The notes beneath the pieces were generated by a model that was not told where the DNA came from, did not search any database, and saw only the letters and a program-made list of their open reading frames with translations. From a virus, in IMG/VR virus record IMGVR_UViG_3300025141_008849, positions 1 through 56,903 of that record: a stretch of 56,903 bases of DNA, one strand, 5' to 3'. The position numbers were made by a program, and so were the translations under genes. Position 1 is the stretch's first letter. Each line of letters starts with the position of its first letter. This document shows, piece by piece, positions 25,932-33,581 of the stretch.

Positions 25932-26059
25932 AAGAGTGTTTATTCTATTACATAATTATTATAACATCTATGATGTATATAACTTCGCAACTTAGTTATA
26001 TTCCTTACATTCATGCTAGACAAGGGATACCAAATAAATATAACTATGCAATTGAATGA
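25928..26059 (+). CDS. Small membrane protein (43 aa)
   Basis: Starts on the ATGA of the preceding small gene and overlaps the following peptidase gene in another frame. The product starts MKECLFYYIIIITSMMYITS, a strong single membrane helix, and ends in a short polar tail. Its reality rests on the overlap and on the hydrophobic composition; it may also be a chance frame. Confidence 0.35.
   Translation: MKECLFYYIIIITSMMYITSQLSYIPYIHARQGIPNKYNYAIE
26033..26040 (+). promoter_or_regulatory. NATAAATA motif 5 bases before an ATG
   Basis: AATAAATA followed by TAACT and the ATG at 26046. Same spacing to the start codon as the motif at 21703. May be a late-promoter core for a leaderless message, or chance in AT-rich DNA. 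Confidence 0.15.
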
Positions 26060-26948
26060 TTTATTACTAGAAAAACTTATTAAATATCCGCCATCAGTAT
26101 ATGAGAAATTTGATAAGGTAATGACAAAATACATATTAAGTTATTACTTTCATGCTCATGCCGAGTATCCGCAACATAAAAGAGCGGCCAAAGCAATGAT
26201 GAAAAAGTATGGTGTGCCGTTTGTAAAAGATAGTAAAATAATAAACAAAGGTGCTTCAAGTAAAGCCTCATTCGAAGAGATTATAGTTGATTGGCCAGAT
26301 GGGTATCCAGAACCAGAACCCGACTTTGATCAACTACTTTTTATCGTTACCAAAGAGCTTCCCAAAGCGGCAGTAAAAATGGAATACGATCCGGAATGGG
26401 CATCAATAAATGCATACTTGCCACAATACACATTTGACACTCCTTTAGAAGATCCAGATGAAGAAGATAATATAGAAGATATTAAGGATGATATTGCGGG
26501 CATGATGACACTTATGAAATATGATTTGGGTCACGAACTAATGCATTTTGTACAAGATAAATCAATAGGTTTAGTTTATTCTAAAAAAGATAGGTATGAA
26601 AGAAAATCTGCAAGACGACTTGATAAAACTAGACAAACAGTCGGAGTAGGTGATCCGGTTTCAACAGGACAAAATAAAGCATTACCAGGATATCATGCAG
26701 GCAAGAAAAATTATTACCTAAGTCCAAACGAATATGATCCAACAATACAATCTGAAATTGGTGAGTTTATAAATGATTACAAAGAAAACAAAGATCTAAC
26801 TACTCAAATACGTGATCACTTAGCAAAAGGTGATAAGCAGAATCCAACATTTTTTTCAATATTACGTACACACGATAAACCAAGATATCAACGTGCCGCG
26901 AAAAAATTTGTAACGGGTATTAATGACGTCCTATCCCAAAGAACATAA
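26046..26948 (+). CDS. HEXXH zinc metallopeptidase-like protein
   Basis: Start chosen at ATG 26046 (MQLNDLLLEKL); an in-frame ATG at 26013 is possible but no ribosome site is clear for either. The 300-residue product carries DLGHELMHFVQDK near residue 166, the zinc-binding HEXXH helix, and a downstream YYLSPNEYDPTIQSEIGEF whose Glu could be the third ligand, as in gluzincins. An acidic linker (DPDEEDNIEDIKDD) precedes the active site. The substrate is unknown; related HEXXH proteins occur in marine T4-like phage genomes. Confidence 0.6.
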   Translation: MQLNDLLLEKLIKYPPSVYEKFDKVMTKYILSYYFHAHAEYPQHKRAAKAMMKKYGVPFVKDSKIINKGASSKASFEEIIVDWPDGYPEPEPDFDQLLFIVTKELPKAAVKMEYDPEWASINAYLPQYTFDTPLEDPDEEDNIEDIKDDIAGMMTLMKYDLGHELMHFVQDKSIGLVYSKKDRYERKSARRLDKTRQTVGVGDPVSTGQNKALPGYHAGKKNYYLSPNEYDPTIQSEIGEFINDYKENKDLTTQIRDHLAKGDKQNPTFFSILRTHDKPRYQRAAKKFVTGINDVLSQRT

Positions 26949-27597
26949 TAAGGTTGTGATATTAACCCAACAAGGTGGTTGTGGTGCTCATTTTATAATT
27001 TCATTAGCATCTTTTTATTTTAATAGTTGTAACAATCAATCAGGGTGGGAAACCATTTTAATAGATAAGTTTAATGGATACGTTGGCATACAATGTGCTT
27101 TTGAAGATAATACTTCGCCAGAATCAAATTTAACCGAGTTAATAAATAAAAATGTCAAAAACAATGATTACATATTTAAAGGACTTAAATTGCAAGAATG
27201 GCTTGATCCATCTTTATTTTCAATACAACAATGTCATGTTTCGGTTAAGGAATTAAATCAAAGTCAACTTGGACCAAGTAATAAGGTTATTAGGGTGTTT
27301 ACAGAAGATGACGAAACCATGGTATACTGTCAACAATTAGATACTGTTAAAAATGGACCTCGTGAACATGAGACTATTCACCGCGAATATATAGGCGCCA
27401 ACACTCAACCTAGCAATAATATAGACTTATTTGATTTTAATTATAATGAGATAATACTTAAAAGCAATTATAAGGAATTTACTAATTTTGCAAATTGGCT
27501 TGAAGTAGAACCTATGCCTAAACATATATTTAAGTTTAGAACAAACCATTATTGCTTTAGAAATTTCAACATAATAAAAAAACAAAAAAACACTTGA
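26923..27597 (+). CDS. Unknown protein with N-terminal glycine-loop motif (224 aa)
   Basis: Begins KVVILTQQGGCGAHFIISLA, a strand, glycine-rich loop and helix like those at 8715, 15999 and 47693. The rest has no recognised motif; NKVIRVFTEDDETMVYC might be a second strand-loop unit. It overlaps the peptidase gene by 26 bases. A sulfotransferase or other P-loop-like fold is possible, but a complete Walker A (GxxxxGKS/T) is absent. Confidence 0.45.
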   Translation: MTSYPKEHNKVVILTQQGGCGAHFIISLASFYFNSCNNQSGWETILIDKFNGYVGIQCAFEDNTSPESNLTELINKNVKNNDYIFKGLKLQEWLDPSLFSIQQCHVSVKELNQSQLGPSNKVIRVFTEDDETMVYCQQLDTVKNGPREHETIHREYIGANTQPSNNIDLFDFNYNEIILKSNYKEFTNFANWLEVEPMPKHIFKFRTNHYCFRNFNIIKKQKNT

Positions 27598-27623
27598 CTA
27601 TTATTGGAAATCTGTGTTATAAT
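27594..27623 (+). promoter_or_regulatory. Sigma70-type promoter TTGACT-18-TATAAT
   Basis: TTGACT at 27594-27599 and TATAAT at 27618-27623, just across the stop of the preceding gene. The ATG at 27629 is only 5 bases beyond the -10 box, so the transcript would be leaderless or the gene would start at a later codon. Confidence 0.65.
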
Positions 27624-27628
27624 AATAT

Positions 27629-28147
27629 ATGACTAGACTTACACACGACTGGCCGGAAACTGAACCAAAATTCTTTACTGGCATTGAAATAGAAAATACT
27701 AAAGCAAAAGGACTTAAAACATTATTTGTTATTGGAGTACAAGATCCAAGCGAAATTGTTAATACTGCATTAAGTCATAAAGCAATGCATGTATATTTAG
27801 GTGCTAATCATTCATACAGCCATTTAATGACTGGATGGTATAATATGACTAAAGCATGTATTGATAACAACTTAGCAGTATCAATAAATTTTTATGAATT
27901 GGATATTAATTACTTAAAACAAGAAATGAAAGAATTGTGGATACACGAACTTTTTATTCCACAATTAAGCATTCCAATACCAAATATAAATACAGAGAAT
28001 AAGAACTTCAATATAAAAATAGACGACATGTCTATAAACCGTCAAACAAATAAAGGCATTTGGTGCTTTGATTTGAAAGACGTTCTAACTACTGATAACC
28101 TAACTACATGGGATCAGTTTGCCAATGATAAACCACTTAACAACTAA
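27629..28147 (+). CDS. Unknown protein (172 aa) behind its own promoter
   Basis: Not recognised. Strands KTLFVIGVQDPSEIVNTAL and AMHVYLGANHSYSHL suggest a Rossmann-like start, followed by LAVSINFYELDINYLKQEM. No signal peptide or membrane segment. It heads a run of genes (small unknown, QueD-like, glycosyltransferase, radical SAM) and its promoter sits right at the start codon. It has no QueC-type pyrophosphatase loop (SGGxDS), so it does not fill that gap. Confidence 0.55.
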   Translation: MTRLTHDWPETEPKFFTGIEIENTKAKGLKTLFVIGVQDPSEIVNTALSHKAMHVYLGANHSYSHLMTGWYNMTKACIDNNLAVSINFYELDINYLKQEMKELWIHELFIPQLSIPIPNINTENKNFNIKIDDMSINRQTNKGIWCFDLKDVLTTDNLTTWDQFANDKPLNN

Positions 28148-28155
28148 AAGGAAAT

Positions 28156-28353
28156 ATGGCTAAAAAAATTAGATTAATCGATGATCCAGAAACTGATGAA
28201 GGTATAGATGATTTATCAGAAGGTGCCCTGACTATAAACGAAAAACAAAAACTCATGAAAACAATCGAAGCACTGGATTGGAAATTATGGGAAATATATC
28301 AAATTGCACAAGGTTTTGCAAAACACTTTGACATCGATCTTGAAAAAAAGTAA
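28156..28353 (+). CDS. Small acidic-helical protein (65 aa)
   Basis: A 65-residue protein with an acidic first half and a helical second half (KLMKTIEALDWKLWEIYQIAQGFAKHF). AAAGGA precedes the ATG by a good distance. It overlaps the QueD-like gene by one base. Short helical proteins of this shape are common in T4-like phages; no function known. Confidence 0.55.
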   Translation: MAKKIRLIDDPETDEGIDDLSEGALTINEKQKLMKTIEALDWKLWEIYQIAQGFAKHFDIDLEKK

Positions 28354-28739
28354 TGTATTATATGGACAAACGATACATATGGGTAACATTTCGTAAAGAA
28401 GGCATCCACAAGTATCCGGGTGCTGTTGATTTACCAGGCGTAGAATTTCTCGCAAACGAACACAGACATATATTTCATTTTAGAGTAGAGTTACAGGTTT
28501 GGCATGACGATAGAGAAGTAGAGTTTATTTTGTTTAAACGTGAACTAGAATCACTATATTCAGAAGGAACTATACAACTCGATTATAAATCATGCGAAAT
28601 GATGTCAGATGACTTGGCCGCATATATTAAAAATAAGTATCCAGGTCGCAACTTAGTAATTGAAGTATCAGAGGATGGAGAAAACGGCTGTCGGGTCGAA
28701 TACAATGAGGTTTCTCCAACCAAGGTACAAGGCAAATAA
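28353..28739 (+). CDS. queD: QueD-like (6-pyruvoyl-tetrahydropterin synthase family) protein
   Basis: A 128-residue protein of the size of QueD. It lines up with E. coli QueD along its length: FRKEGIHKYPG for the first zinc His, HRHIFHFRVELQVW for the HGHxF zinc strand, VEFILFKRELESLY for the DFxELK helix, SCEMMSDDLAAYI for the TSE helix, and IEVSEDGENGCRVEY for the last strand with its Glu. QueD turns dihydroneopterin triphosphate into carboxytetrahydropterin. The catalytic Cys four residues before the HxH is Leu here (FLANEHRH), so the chemistry may differ or use another residue. Sits between dpdA and folE. Confidence 0.6.
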   Translation: MYYMDKRYIWVTFRKEGIHKYPGAVDLPGVEFLANEHRHIFHFRVELQVWHDDREVEFILFKRELESLYSEGTIQLDYKSCEMMSDDLAAYIKNKYPGRNLVIEVSEDGENGCRVEYNEVSPTKVQGK

Positions 28740-28746
28740 AGGCATT

Positions 28747-29970
28747 ATGAATAAATTATTTTACATGGGTCTCGAGCCCTATGAAGGTAGGTATACCCTA
28801 CAACTCCAAGACTGGAACGAACGAGTATTTAAAAAACGTAGTCTTGAATACGTAATTGTTCCCGGTGAAACACTAGATAATTCCAAAGCAATAGTAACAG
28901 GACAAGTATTAGACGCCCACGGGCGTTCATACTTTGCTATGAGCCAAATGATGAGTTTGGTTAAAATGATGCGAGAAGGTCAGGTCGACAATGATAGTGT
29001 AATATTTTTTGAAGATATGTTCCAACCCGGAATTGAATCATTACCATACATCATGAATCAAATTCCCAACGAATTAAGACCAAGAGTTTATGTAAGATGT
29101 CTTGCACAAACAATTGATCCTGATGATTTTGTACATGTTTGGGGTATGTATGATTGGATGAGCAAGTATGAACAAATGGTTAGTGAATTTGTCGATGGTG
29201 TTCTTTGTGCAAGCGAAGAAATGGTTGCACATATTAAAATAGCAGGATGGAGAACAGAAACATTTGTAACTGGCTTACCATACGGTAAAGAAGAAGTAAG
29301 TTTACGAACAGGTGCTCGTCCTTATTTTATGCGTGAAAGAGCAAATAGAATAGTATTTGCGGCTCGCTGGGACCAAGAGAAACAACCAAATTTTTATATG
29401 GACTTAGCAGAAAGATGGTCTACTGAAAAAGGCTTATACAGTGAAGAAGCGGAGCCACCAGAATTACCCGAGTTTGCAATTTGTTGTGGAGGTCCATTAC
29501 GTAGTAATGATCCAAAACTTTTACAACGTGCTAAAGAATTAGAAAAAGTTGGTATAATAAAAATATACGACAATCTTAAAAAAGACGAGTATTACGATAT
29601 ATTAGCAAATTCAAAAGTACTATTTAATTGTGCATTACAAGATTGGGTAAGCAATACAGTTAGTGAAGCAGATACACTCGGAGCAATGACATTGTTTCCT
29701 GCTTATAGATCTTTTCCAGAAGTATTTGCAAATAATGCAGAACAAATGTATATACCATGGAGTCTAGACGATGCAACAAGTAAACTTGAGAATTTACTAA
29801 GTTATGATATTCCGCCCAAATGGGTTGGTAAAGTAAGCGATTATCAAAACAAAACTATCGATAGAACTGTTGATGTACTTGAACTTCCAAAGTTTGCTAA
29901 GCCAAGCAGTTCGCCATATTGGAGAGGCGGAAATAGGTACAGAAATAATGTAAGTGTACCTAAATATTAA
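28747..29970 (+). CDS. Glycosyltransferase-like protein (GT-B fold)
   Basis: Start set at the ATG at 28747 (MNKLFYMGLEPYEG), since an earlier in-frame ATG would lie within the QueD-like gene. The 407-residue product has GT-B features: a FEDMFQPGIESLPYI and CASEEMVAHI acceptor half, then RIVFAARWDQEKQPNFYMDLA at the start of the nucleotide-sugar half, CGGPLRSND, LKKDEYYDILANSKVLFNCAL and QDWVSNTVSEADTLGAMTLFPA, the E-x7-E-like region of GT4-type enzymes. It may glycosylate phage DNA or surface structures. Its place in the base-modification region favours DNA, but that is inference. Confidence 0.65.
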   Translation: MNKLFYMGLEPYEGRYTLQLQDWNERVFKKRSLEYVIVPGETLDNSKAIVTGQVLDAHGRSYFAMSQMMSLVKMMREGQVDNDSVIFFEDMFQPGIESLPYIMNQIPNELRPRVYVRCLAQTIDPDDFVHVWGMYDWMSKYEQMVSEFVDGVLCASEEMVAHIKIAGWRTETFVTGLPYGKEEVSLRTGARPYFMRERANRIVFAARWDQEKQPNFYMDLAERWSTEKGLYSEEAEPPELPEFAICCGGPLRSNDPKLLQRAKELEKVGIIKIYDNLKKDEYYDILANSKVLFNCALQDWVSNTVSEADTLGAMTLFPAYRSFPEVFANNAEQMYIPWSLDDATSKLENLLSYDIPPKWVGKVSDYQNKTIDRTVDVLELPKFAKPSSSPYWRGGNRYRNNVSVPKY

Positions 29971-29971
29971 C

Positions 29972-30622
29972 ATGGTTGATTGGAACAAACAAAAAAAATG
30001 GATAGATTTTGGTATAACAACATATTGCAATGCCGCCTGTCCTAGTTGTCCTCGCACAGATGAAGATGTTCAACAAGCATGGCCGTGGTTAACGCCAACT
30101 CATATTAATGCCAGGAAGTTAGTAAAAGTATTTGAAAAAAACGATTACTTTCCTGGCGTTGAGTACATTAGATTTTGTGGCGAACGTGGCGACCCAATGA
30201 TGCATCCAGATATTGAGTATCTAATAGATGCAGTTTGTTCTCACCGAAAAGTTGGTATAAACACCAACGGCAGTCTTCGTAATCCTGATTTTTATAAACG
30301 TATAGCAGAAAAGCACGGACCTAATTGTAACATTATATTTTCAATAGATGGGTTTAAAGATACTAATCACATGTATAGAATAGGTTTAGACTTTGATGCA
30401 ATATGGGAAAACTTCACTACATTTTGTAAAGCAGATGGTTGGGTAGACTGGGACTTTTTGGTTTGGTCTCACAACTGGCACCAAATTCCAAGAGTAAAAA
30501 AAGAAGCAAAAGAACTTGGTATTGAAGAAGTTGGTTTCAAAATAGTATCCTTAGGCAATTCGTATTGTACGCCAATTGGTAAAGATATTAAAAAAGCAGT
30601 GGAGAAAATGATTGAGTATTAA
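29972..30622 (+). CDS. Radical SAM protein
   Basis: Start chosen at ATG 29972 (MVDWNKQKKW) rather than the in-frame ATG six codons earlier inside the glycosyltransferase gene. The 216-residue product has TTYCNAACPSCPR near residue 17-29, the CxxxCxxC cluster motif, then FCGERGDPMMHPDIEYLID (GGE-like SAM site), INTNGSLR and FSIDGFKDTNHMYR. This order is that of SPASM/twitch-type radical SAM enzymes, but the chain stops where the C-terminal cluster domain should begin. The next small gene supplies a Cys-rich piece. It probably modifies a peptide or other substrate; identity unknown. Confidence 0.85.
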   Translation: MVDWNKQKKWIDFGITTYCNAACPSCPRTDEDVQQAWPWLTPTHINARKLVKVFEKNDYFPGVEYIRFCGERGDPMMHPDIEYLIDAVCSHRKVGINTNGSLRNPDFYKRIAEKHGPNCNIIFSIDGFKDTNHMYRIGLDFDAIWENFTTFCKADGWVDWDFLVWSHNWHQIPRVKKEAKELGIEEVGFKIVSLGNSYCTPIGKDIKKAVEKMIEY

Positions 30623-30932
30623 GTGCCAAATAATTGACGAAGGAGAGATTCAAGTCGACGAAAATTTAAGAGCATGGCCGTGTTGCTATTATGATACTGC
30701 TAATGCCGAAGGACAAGGGAAAACTGGAGATGATTATGTTGATTCTCTCCCAAAAGATTGGAATTCTCTAAATACACATACATTAGAAGAGATTCTAAAA
30801 CATAAAGCATTTACGACACATTTTAATGATAGACATTGGAATAATAGTAAATGTTCGCCACTTTGTAAAGAATATTGTTCTGAAGAATCCGATGCACCAT
30901 TTGAAGCACGAAATATATCTTTACAAGAGTAA
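30612..30932 (+). CDS. SPASM-like Cys-rich protein (separate domain of radical SAM enzyme)
   Basis: A 106-residue protein with a TTG start at 30612, overlapping the radical SAM gene by 11 bases. It has the order of a SPASM-type auxiliary-cluster domain: VDENLRAWPCCYYDT, then LNTHTLEEILKHKAFTTHF and NSKCSPLCKEYC. In other organisms this domain is fused C-terminal to the radical SAM core. The N-terminal 90 residues of the next gene are clearly homologous (IDENLRLWPCPF, DAFTTHF, CSWICKRNC). The split may be genuine or a recent frameshift. Confidence 0.65.
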   Translation: MSIKCQIIDEGEIQVDENLRAWPCCYYDTANAEGQGKTGDDYVDSLPKDWNSLNTHTLEEILKHKAFTTHFNDRHWNNSKCSPLCKEYCSEESDAPFEARNISLQE

Positions 30933-30948
30933 AGAAAGATGTTATAAT
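30920..30948 (+). promoter_or_regulatory. Sigma70-like promoter TTTACA-17-TATAAT at a start codon
   Basis: TTTACA at 30920-30925 and TATAAT at 30943-30948. The ATG at 30953 comes 4 bases after the -10 box, as at 27629, giving a leaderless message if used. Confidence 0.5.
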
Positions 30949-30952
30949 ATAT

Positions 30953-31957
30953 ATGAGCCCAGAATGCAAGACACGGAACTTAGTAAAAATAGACGAGAAC
31001 TTACGTTTATGGCCGTGTCCGTTTGTTAGCAATTCCTATAACAAAACTGAGAGCGGAGGAAAAGCAGTCCGGGATGAATTTTTAAATGTATTAGATAAAG
31101 ATTGGAATTCTCTACAAAATAAATCATTTGATGAAGTATTCAATCACGATGCATTTACGACACATTTTAATTATGAACATTGGGATGATGAAACAAAATG
31201 TTCATGGATATGTAAAAGGAATTGTAGTAAATCGAAGTTGAAAAACATGGATTTGGACTACCAAAAGGGGAAAAGGAATCGATCCAAATTACTAACAACA
31301 AAAAGGTCTCTTCAATCACTTGAACTTGGAATTACTTCACATTGTAACGCAGGATGTTCGGGGTGTAATCGCACAGATAATAATACAAGAAAAGCACGTC
31401 AAGATCTTAAACTTATTCATACACCAACTATTAAAATTAAACAATGTATTGATAATGCTATTGAATATTTTCCTGGTATCAAATCTATTGTATTTTGTGG
31501 TACTAGAGGAGACCCAATGATGCATCCAGATATTGAGGAGCTCATTGAATATGTATGTCAGAGACTTCATTTAAAAATTAACACAAACGGAAGTCTTAGA
31601 AGCCCGGAGTTTTATAAACGAATTGCTAATATTCATTTAAAAATTGTATTTTCTATAGACGGATTAGAAGACACAAATCATATTTACAGATATGGAACTA
31701 GTTGGGATAATATTTGGAATAACTTAACATCATATTGTAATGCCGGTGGATATGCCCATTGGGATTTTTTAGTATGGGAGCATAATTGGCACCAAATTCC
31801 TAAGGTTAAACAAATATGCAATAACCTCGGTGTTAAGCATGTAGAATTTAAAATAACACGACAAGGCACTCATCGACAAGGCGATGGTACACCAATTGTA
31901 AAATCAATAGAAGACGAGCAAACACTTAACACTATAAAGGAATGGATAAATGGCTAG
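30953..31957 (+). CDS. SPASM-like domain fused N-terminal to a radical SAM domain (permuted order)
   Basis: A 334-residue protein. Residues 1-95 repeat the Cys-rich protein encoded just upstream (VKIDENLRLWPCPF, DEVFNHDAFTTHF, CSWICKRNC). Residues 120-334 repeat the radical SAM gene at 29972: TSHCNAGCSGCNR near 128-140, FCGTRGDPMMHPDIEELIE, INTNGSLRSPEFYKRIA, FSIDGLEDTNHIYR and WDFLVWEHNWHQIPKVK. The usual order is radical SAM then SPASM, so this gene has it reversed. With its neighbours it looks like a head-to-tail duplication whose gene boundaries shifted. It overlaps folE by 8 bases. Confidence 0.75.
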   Translation: MSPECKTRNLVKIDENLRLWPCPFVSNSYNKTESGGKAVRDEFLNVLDKDWNSLQNKSFDEVFNHDAFTTHFNYEHWDDETKCSWICKRNCSKSKLKNMDLDYQKGKRNRSKLLTTKRSLQSLELGITSHCNAGCSGCNRTDNNTRKARQDLKLIHTPTIKIKQCIDNAIEYFPGIKSIVFCGTRGDPMMHPDIEELIEYVCQRLHLKINTNGSLRSPEFYKRIANIHLKIVFSIDGLEDTNHIYRYGTSWDNIWNNLTSYCNAGGYAHWDFLVWEHNWHQIPKVKQICNNLGVKHVEFKITRQGTHRQGDGTPIVKSIEDEQTLNTIKEWING

Positions 31958-32579
31958 ATGTAACGAAACAGTCAGTGTAACAGATAAAGAACTTAATAAA
32001 ATGCAACGTGATGTTGAAAAACATTTTCAAAAAGTTCTAGAAGCATTAAAAATAGATACAGAAAACGATCATAATACTCAAGAAACTGCAAAGCGGGTAG
32101 CAAAAATGATGGTACGTGAAATCTTTGCTGGTAGATACGAACCTAAACCAGATATAACTGCATTTCCAAATATTAATGATTACGACGAATTATATATAAC
32201 AGGTCCAATACGAATACGAAGTACTTGTGCCCATCACTTTCAACCAATTGTTGGTAATGCATGGGTTGGTATTAAGCCAGCAAAAAATGTTATCGGATTA
32301 AGCAAGTTTAATAGACTGGTAGATTGGATTGCAAGCAGACCGCAAATACAAGAGGAAATGACTGTTCAAATTGCAGATGTTATACAAGAAGAAACAGGCG
32401 CAGAAAGTATTGCACTTATTGTTAAAGCAGAACATATGTGTTTAACTCATAGAGGTGTTAAAGAACACGAAAGTGATATGACAACTTCGGTAATGCGAGG
32501 CGACTTTAGAGAATTCCCACATATTAAACAAGAGTTTCTATCATTATTAAATGGCATGAAAGGGTTCGGTGGATCATGA
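31950..32579 (+). CDS. folE: GTP cyclohydrolase I
   Basis: A 209-residue enzyme that makes dihydroneopterin triphosphate from GTP, the first step of both folate and 7-deazaguanine synthesis. Hallmarks: RSTCAHHFQPIVGNAWVGI near residue 90 (zinc Cys and catalytic His), VIGLSKFNRLVDW, and KAEHMCLTHRGVKEH near 160 (second zinc Cys and the RGV loop). Length and motif spacing match FolE. With QueD-like, QueE and DpdA nearby it most likely feeds DNA base modification, though folate supply for nucleotide synthesis is possible; ThyX is also in this window. Confidence 0.95.
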   Translation: MARCNETVSVTDKELNKMQRDVEKHFQKVLEALKIDTENDHNTQETAKRVAKMMVREIFAGRYEPKPDITAFPNINDYDELYITGPIRIRSTCAHHFQPIVGNAWVGIKPAKNVIGLSKFNRLVDWIASRPQIQEEMTVQIADVIQEETGAESIALIVKAEHMCLTHRGVKEHESDMTTSVMRGDFREFPHIKQEFLSLLNGMKGFGGS

Positions 32580-32800
32580 AAGCAAAACTAACATTTAATT
32601 TACCTGAAGATGAAGAACAATTTAATGTTGCATCTAAAGCAATGGACTGGGCATTAATTGCATGGGATATTGATCAACAATGCCGTGATTGGATTAAATA
32701 TGATAATCATGATTTTAAAGAAGTTGACGAAACTTTACAAGGTATAAGGGATATTATTCATGAAGCAATGGAAGAAAAAGGAGTGAGGTTCCCATCATGA
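32576..32800 (+). CDS. Small conserved-looking phage protein (74 aa)
   Basis: A 74-residue acidic protein, ATGA-overlapped with folE and with the next gene. It begins KLTFNLPEDEEQFNVASKA and continues with helices (MDWALIAWDIDQQCRDWI, LQGIRDIIHEAMEEKG). The type is frequent in T4-like marine phages but has no assigned role. Confidence 0.6.
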   Translation: MKAKLTFNLPEDEEQFNVASKAMDWALIAWDIDQQCRDWIKYDNHDFKEVDETLQGIRDIIHEAMEEKGVRFPS

Positions 32801-33012
32801 AAAAAGGATTCTTCAGCAAACCAACTCCTCGGCCAGAGGACGTACATAAATTATACCAAGATAAAGTCACATCACTAAATAGAAAGTGGGCTACGAAAGC
32901 CGAAGTTGAAAAACTTGAAAATCAAATAGTACATCTCAGATTAAGACTAGCAGAATTAGAACGAGATTTTACATATTTGCATAAACATCATGTAGAAAAA
33001 AACAATGGTTAG
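32797..33012 (+). CDS. Small coiled-coil protein (71 aa)
   Basis: A 71-residue protein. The second half is a clear coiled coil (KAEVEKLENQIVHLRLRLAELERDF with hydrophobic heptads); the first half is basic. It overlaps the genes on both sides by 4-8 bases. Probably oligomeric; function unknown. Confidence 0.6.
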   Translation: MKKGFFSKPTPRPEDVHKLYQDKVTSLNRKWATKAEVEKLENQIVHLRLRLAELERDFTYLHKHHVEKNNG

Positions 33013-33313
33013 AGTAAGGTTTATATGGGAAGCCTCAGGGCTTTATGACGACGAAGAAGAAGATGTCGGACCGATAGAATTAGAAACATACTACGATGCG
33101 GAAACATGGCAAGAAGCATGTGATGATGCCGCTGACTGTTATGATTGGGACGACGAAGACTGTATCAATTTTGATGCTAAAAGTGATTTGTGTGAAACTA
33201 CTCGATCTCTTGATAAAATACTAATACAAGAAGACGGCAAAGAAGAAGTAGAAGCAGACCCAGAAGTACACGATTACTATTCTAAAGCCGAAGAAAAGGC
33301 AATGGGGTTTTAG
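33005..33313 (+). CDS. Small very acidic protein (102 aa)
   Basis: A 102-residue protein extremely rich in Asp and Glu (EEEDVGPIELE, DDAADCYDWDDEDC) beginning VRVRFIWEASGLY. The acidity, with a single short fold, resembles DNA-mimic or metal-binding phage proteins, though nothing specific was identified. It lies one base before the next gene, on the same overlapping transcript. Confidence 0.55.
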   Translation: MVRVRFIWEASGLYDDEEEDVGPIELETYYDAETWQEACDDAADCYDWDDEDCINFDAKSDLCETTRSLDKILIQEDGKEEVEADPEVHDYYSKAEEKAMGF

Positions 33314-33314
33314 T

Positions 33315-33500
33315 ATGACGGCAATTGATATTAAAAATTTAAACACCACAGAAATAAAACAAGTAAAAGAATGGTGTGAACAGGAATTAAAATTTCGTGA
33401 AGAAATAGGAGAAGAAATAGAACGCCGTAAGCAATATGACAATGGTATTCGAAACTATCCCGATGGAGCACTTGCATATTCAGTGACAAGGAATCCATAA
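33315..33500 (+). CDS. Small helical protein (61 aa)
   Basis: A 61-residue protein with a charged helix (EIKQVKEWCEQELKFREEIGEEIERR). Starts one base after the preceding stop with no own ribosome site visible, so translation would be coupled. It ends just before a GC-rich structured element. No family recognised. Confidence 0.5.
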   Translation: MTAIDIKNLNTTEIKQVKEWCEQELKFREEIGEEIERRKQYDNGIRNYPDGALAYSVTRNP

Positions 33501-33507
33501 CGATTTT

Positions 33508-33560
33508 AGGTAGTCTGGGGGCCCAGGTGGGCGTCCTGGCGCTCAGCCTTTGGGCTATCT
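33508..33560 (+). ncRNA. GC-rich structured RNA element (candidate riboswitch-like leader)
   Basis: About 50 bases that are far richer in G+C than their surroundings. AGGTAGTCT (33508-33516) can pair with GGGCTATCT (33552-33560) as a long outer stem with some G-U pairs; inside it CCAGG (33523-33527) pairs with CCTGG (33535-33539). Alternatives include GCCC/GGGC and AGCC/GGCT hairpins, so a switch or pseudoknot is possible. No T-tract follows, so it is not a simple terminator. AAGGA and an ATG lie 20 bases downstream, in the leader of a small gene that overlaps queE. It does not match the preQ1 riboswitch sequences I know. Confidence 0.5.
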
Positions 33561-33581
33561 ATTCTTTATAAGGAACAAAGA

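Noticed and set aside
27629-28147. QueC as the missing deazaguanine gene
   Set aside because: The protein has no SGGxDS loop or zinc Cys cluster and is shorter than QueC.
33508-33560. tRNA or preQ1 riboswitch
   Set aside because: The folding lacks a T-loop, a CCA end and the known preQ1 aptamer sequences. Kept only as an unassigned structured element.
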